Below, piece by piece: positions 23,022-23,384 of a DNA stretch of 23,384 bases (positions are counted from its first letter, which is position 1; every line of letters starts with the position of its first letter). The position numbers and the translations under genes are program-made. Source of the stretch: Bacillota bacterium (lineage in GTDB: Bacteria; Bacillota; Clostridia; Christensenellales; SZUA-584). The notes below the pieces were generated by a model. It made no database searches. It saw nothing but the letters and a program-made list of their open reading frames with translations, and was not told the DNA's origin. Location of the stretch: positions 1-23,384 of the forward strand of contig JAEZIW010000155.1 in NCBI GenBank assembly GCA_023436525.1, given 5' to 3'.

Positions 23022-23384
23022 ATGCTTTACAAACAAGTCGACAAGAACCTCAACTTTAAAGACAGAGAAATCGACGTTTTAAAGTTCTGGGAACAAAATG
23101 AGATATTTAAAAAGACCGTCGAAAAAAACGCAGGCGCCAAGGCCTACACGTTTTACGACGGGCCGCCGACGGCCAACGGCAAGCCGCACATCGGCCATAT
23201 TTTAACGCGCTGCATTAAAGACCTGATTCCGCGCTACCGCACCATGCAGGGCTACGACGTGCTGCGCAAGGCTGGCTGGGATACGCACGGCCTGCCGGTG
23301 GAGCTTGAGGTGGAAAAGCTGCTGGGGCTTGACGGCAAGGAGCAAATCGAAGAGTACGGCGTGGAGCCGTTTATCGCGGAGTGT
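23022..23384 (+). CDS. ileS: Isoleucyl-tRNA synthetase, type 2, N-terminal 121 residues (cut by window edge)
   Basis: This class I synthetase charges tRNA-Ile. The first 121 residues include the DGPPTANGKPHIGHIL segment with the HIGH signature, GWDTHGLPVELEVEKLLG, and GKEQIEEYGVEPFI. The GWDTHGLPVE variant and following EVEKLLG match the eukaryote-like IleRS2 class rather than the IleRS1 form (GWDCHGLPIE). IleRS2 enzymes are generally much less sensitive to mupirocin; that is family knowledge. AGAGGAG lies about 6 nt before the ATG at 23022. The gene is controlled by the T-box directly upstream. The editing and anticodon-binding domains are beyond the window. Confidence 0.95.
   Translation, partial: MLYKQVDKNLNFKDREIDVLKFWEQNEIFKKTVEKNAGAKAYTFYDGPPTANGKPHIGHILTRCIKDLIPRYRTMQGYDVLRKAGWDTHGLPVELEVEKLLGLDGKEQIEEYGVEPFIAEC

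Overview
This window looks like chromosome from a low-to-mid GC, Gram-positive anaerobe of the Bacillota, most likely class Clostridia. The evidence is the rpmH-rnpA-yidD-yidC-jag operon, a DnaD/DnaI-type primosome pair, a T-box leader in front of ileS, sigma-A promoters close to TTGACA/TATAAT, strong AGGAGG ribosome binding sites, and several oxygen-sensitive Fe-S proteins. I see no rRNA, tRNA, CRISPR array, prophage or insertion sequence. The genus cannot be assigned from what is visible.

Layout. (1) 1-3546, minus strand: a split, ferredoxin-linked glutamate synthase operon (class II amidotransferase, FMN/Fe-S synthase, four-cluster ferredoxin-like protein, FAD oxidoreductase cut by the window edge). 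It has a good promoter and a leader of about 160 nt that can fold. (2) 3547-4432: a gene-poor stretch with a MITE-like inverted repeat and a strong hairpin terminator. (3) 4433-10065, minus strand: cation homeostasis, with KtrA and KtrB on their own promoter, a PHP-family phosphatase, and a P-type Ca2+ ATPase with its own promoter. (4) 10406-14735, plus strand: DnaD-like protein, DnaI/DnaC-like helicase loader and oligoendopeptidase F, probably one transcription unit. (5) 14772-16705, plus strand: a TIM-barrel sugar isomerase/epimerase with its own promoter and terminator, then an aldo/keto reductase with a ferredoxin tail. (6) 16983-17705, minus strand: a short-chain dehydrogenase. (7) 17923-20691, minus strand: the rpmH operon, with overlapping stop/start codons and a terminator after jag. 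(8) 20721-21650, minus strand: an AEC-family permease, divergent from (9) 21816-22682, plus strand: a membrane protein with duplicated two-helix plus PH-like units. (10) 22691-23384, plus strand: promoter, T-box riboswitch and the 5' end of a type-2 isoleucyl-tRNA synthetase.

Most of the region is conserved housekeeping. I found no convincing undescribed multi-gene system. The parts most worth a second look are the DnaD-like protein with four tandem C-domain-like repeats, the foldable leader of the glutamate synthase operon, the duplicated PH-like membrane protein, the 11-bp tandem duplication in the T-box next to the antiterminator, and the repeat element next to ktrA.
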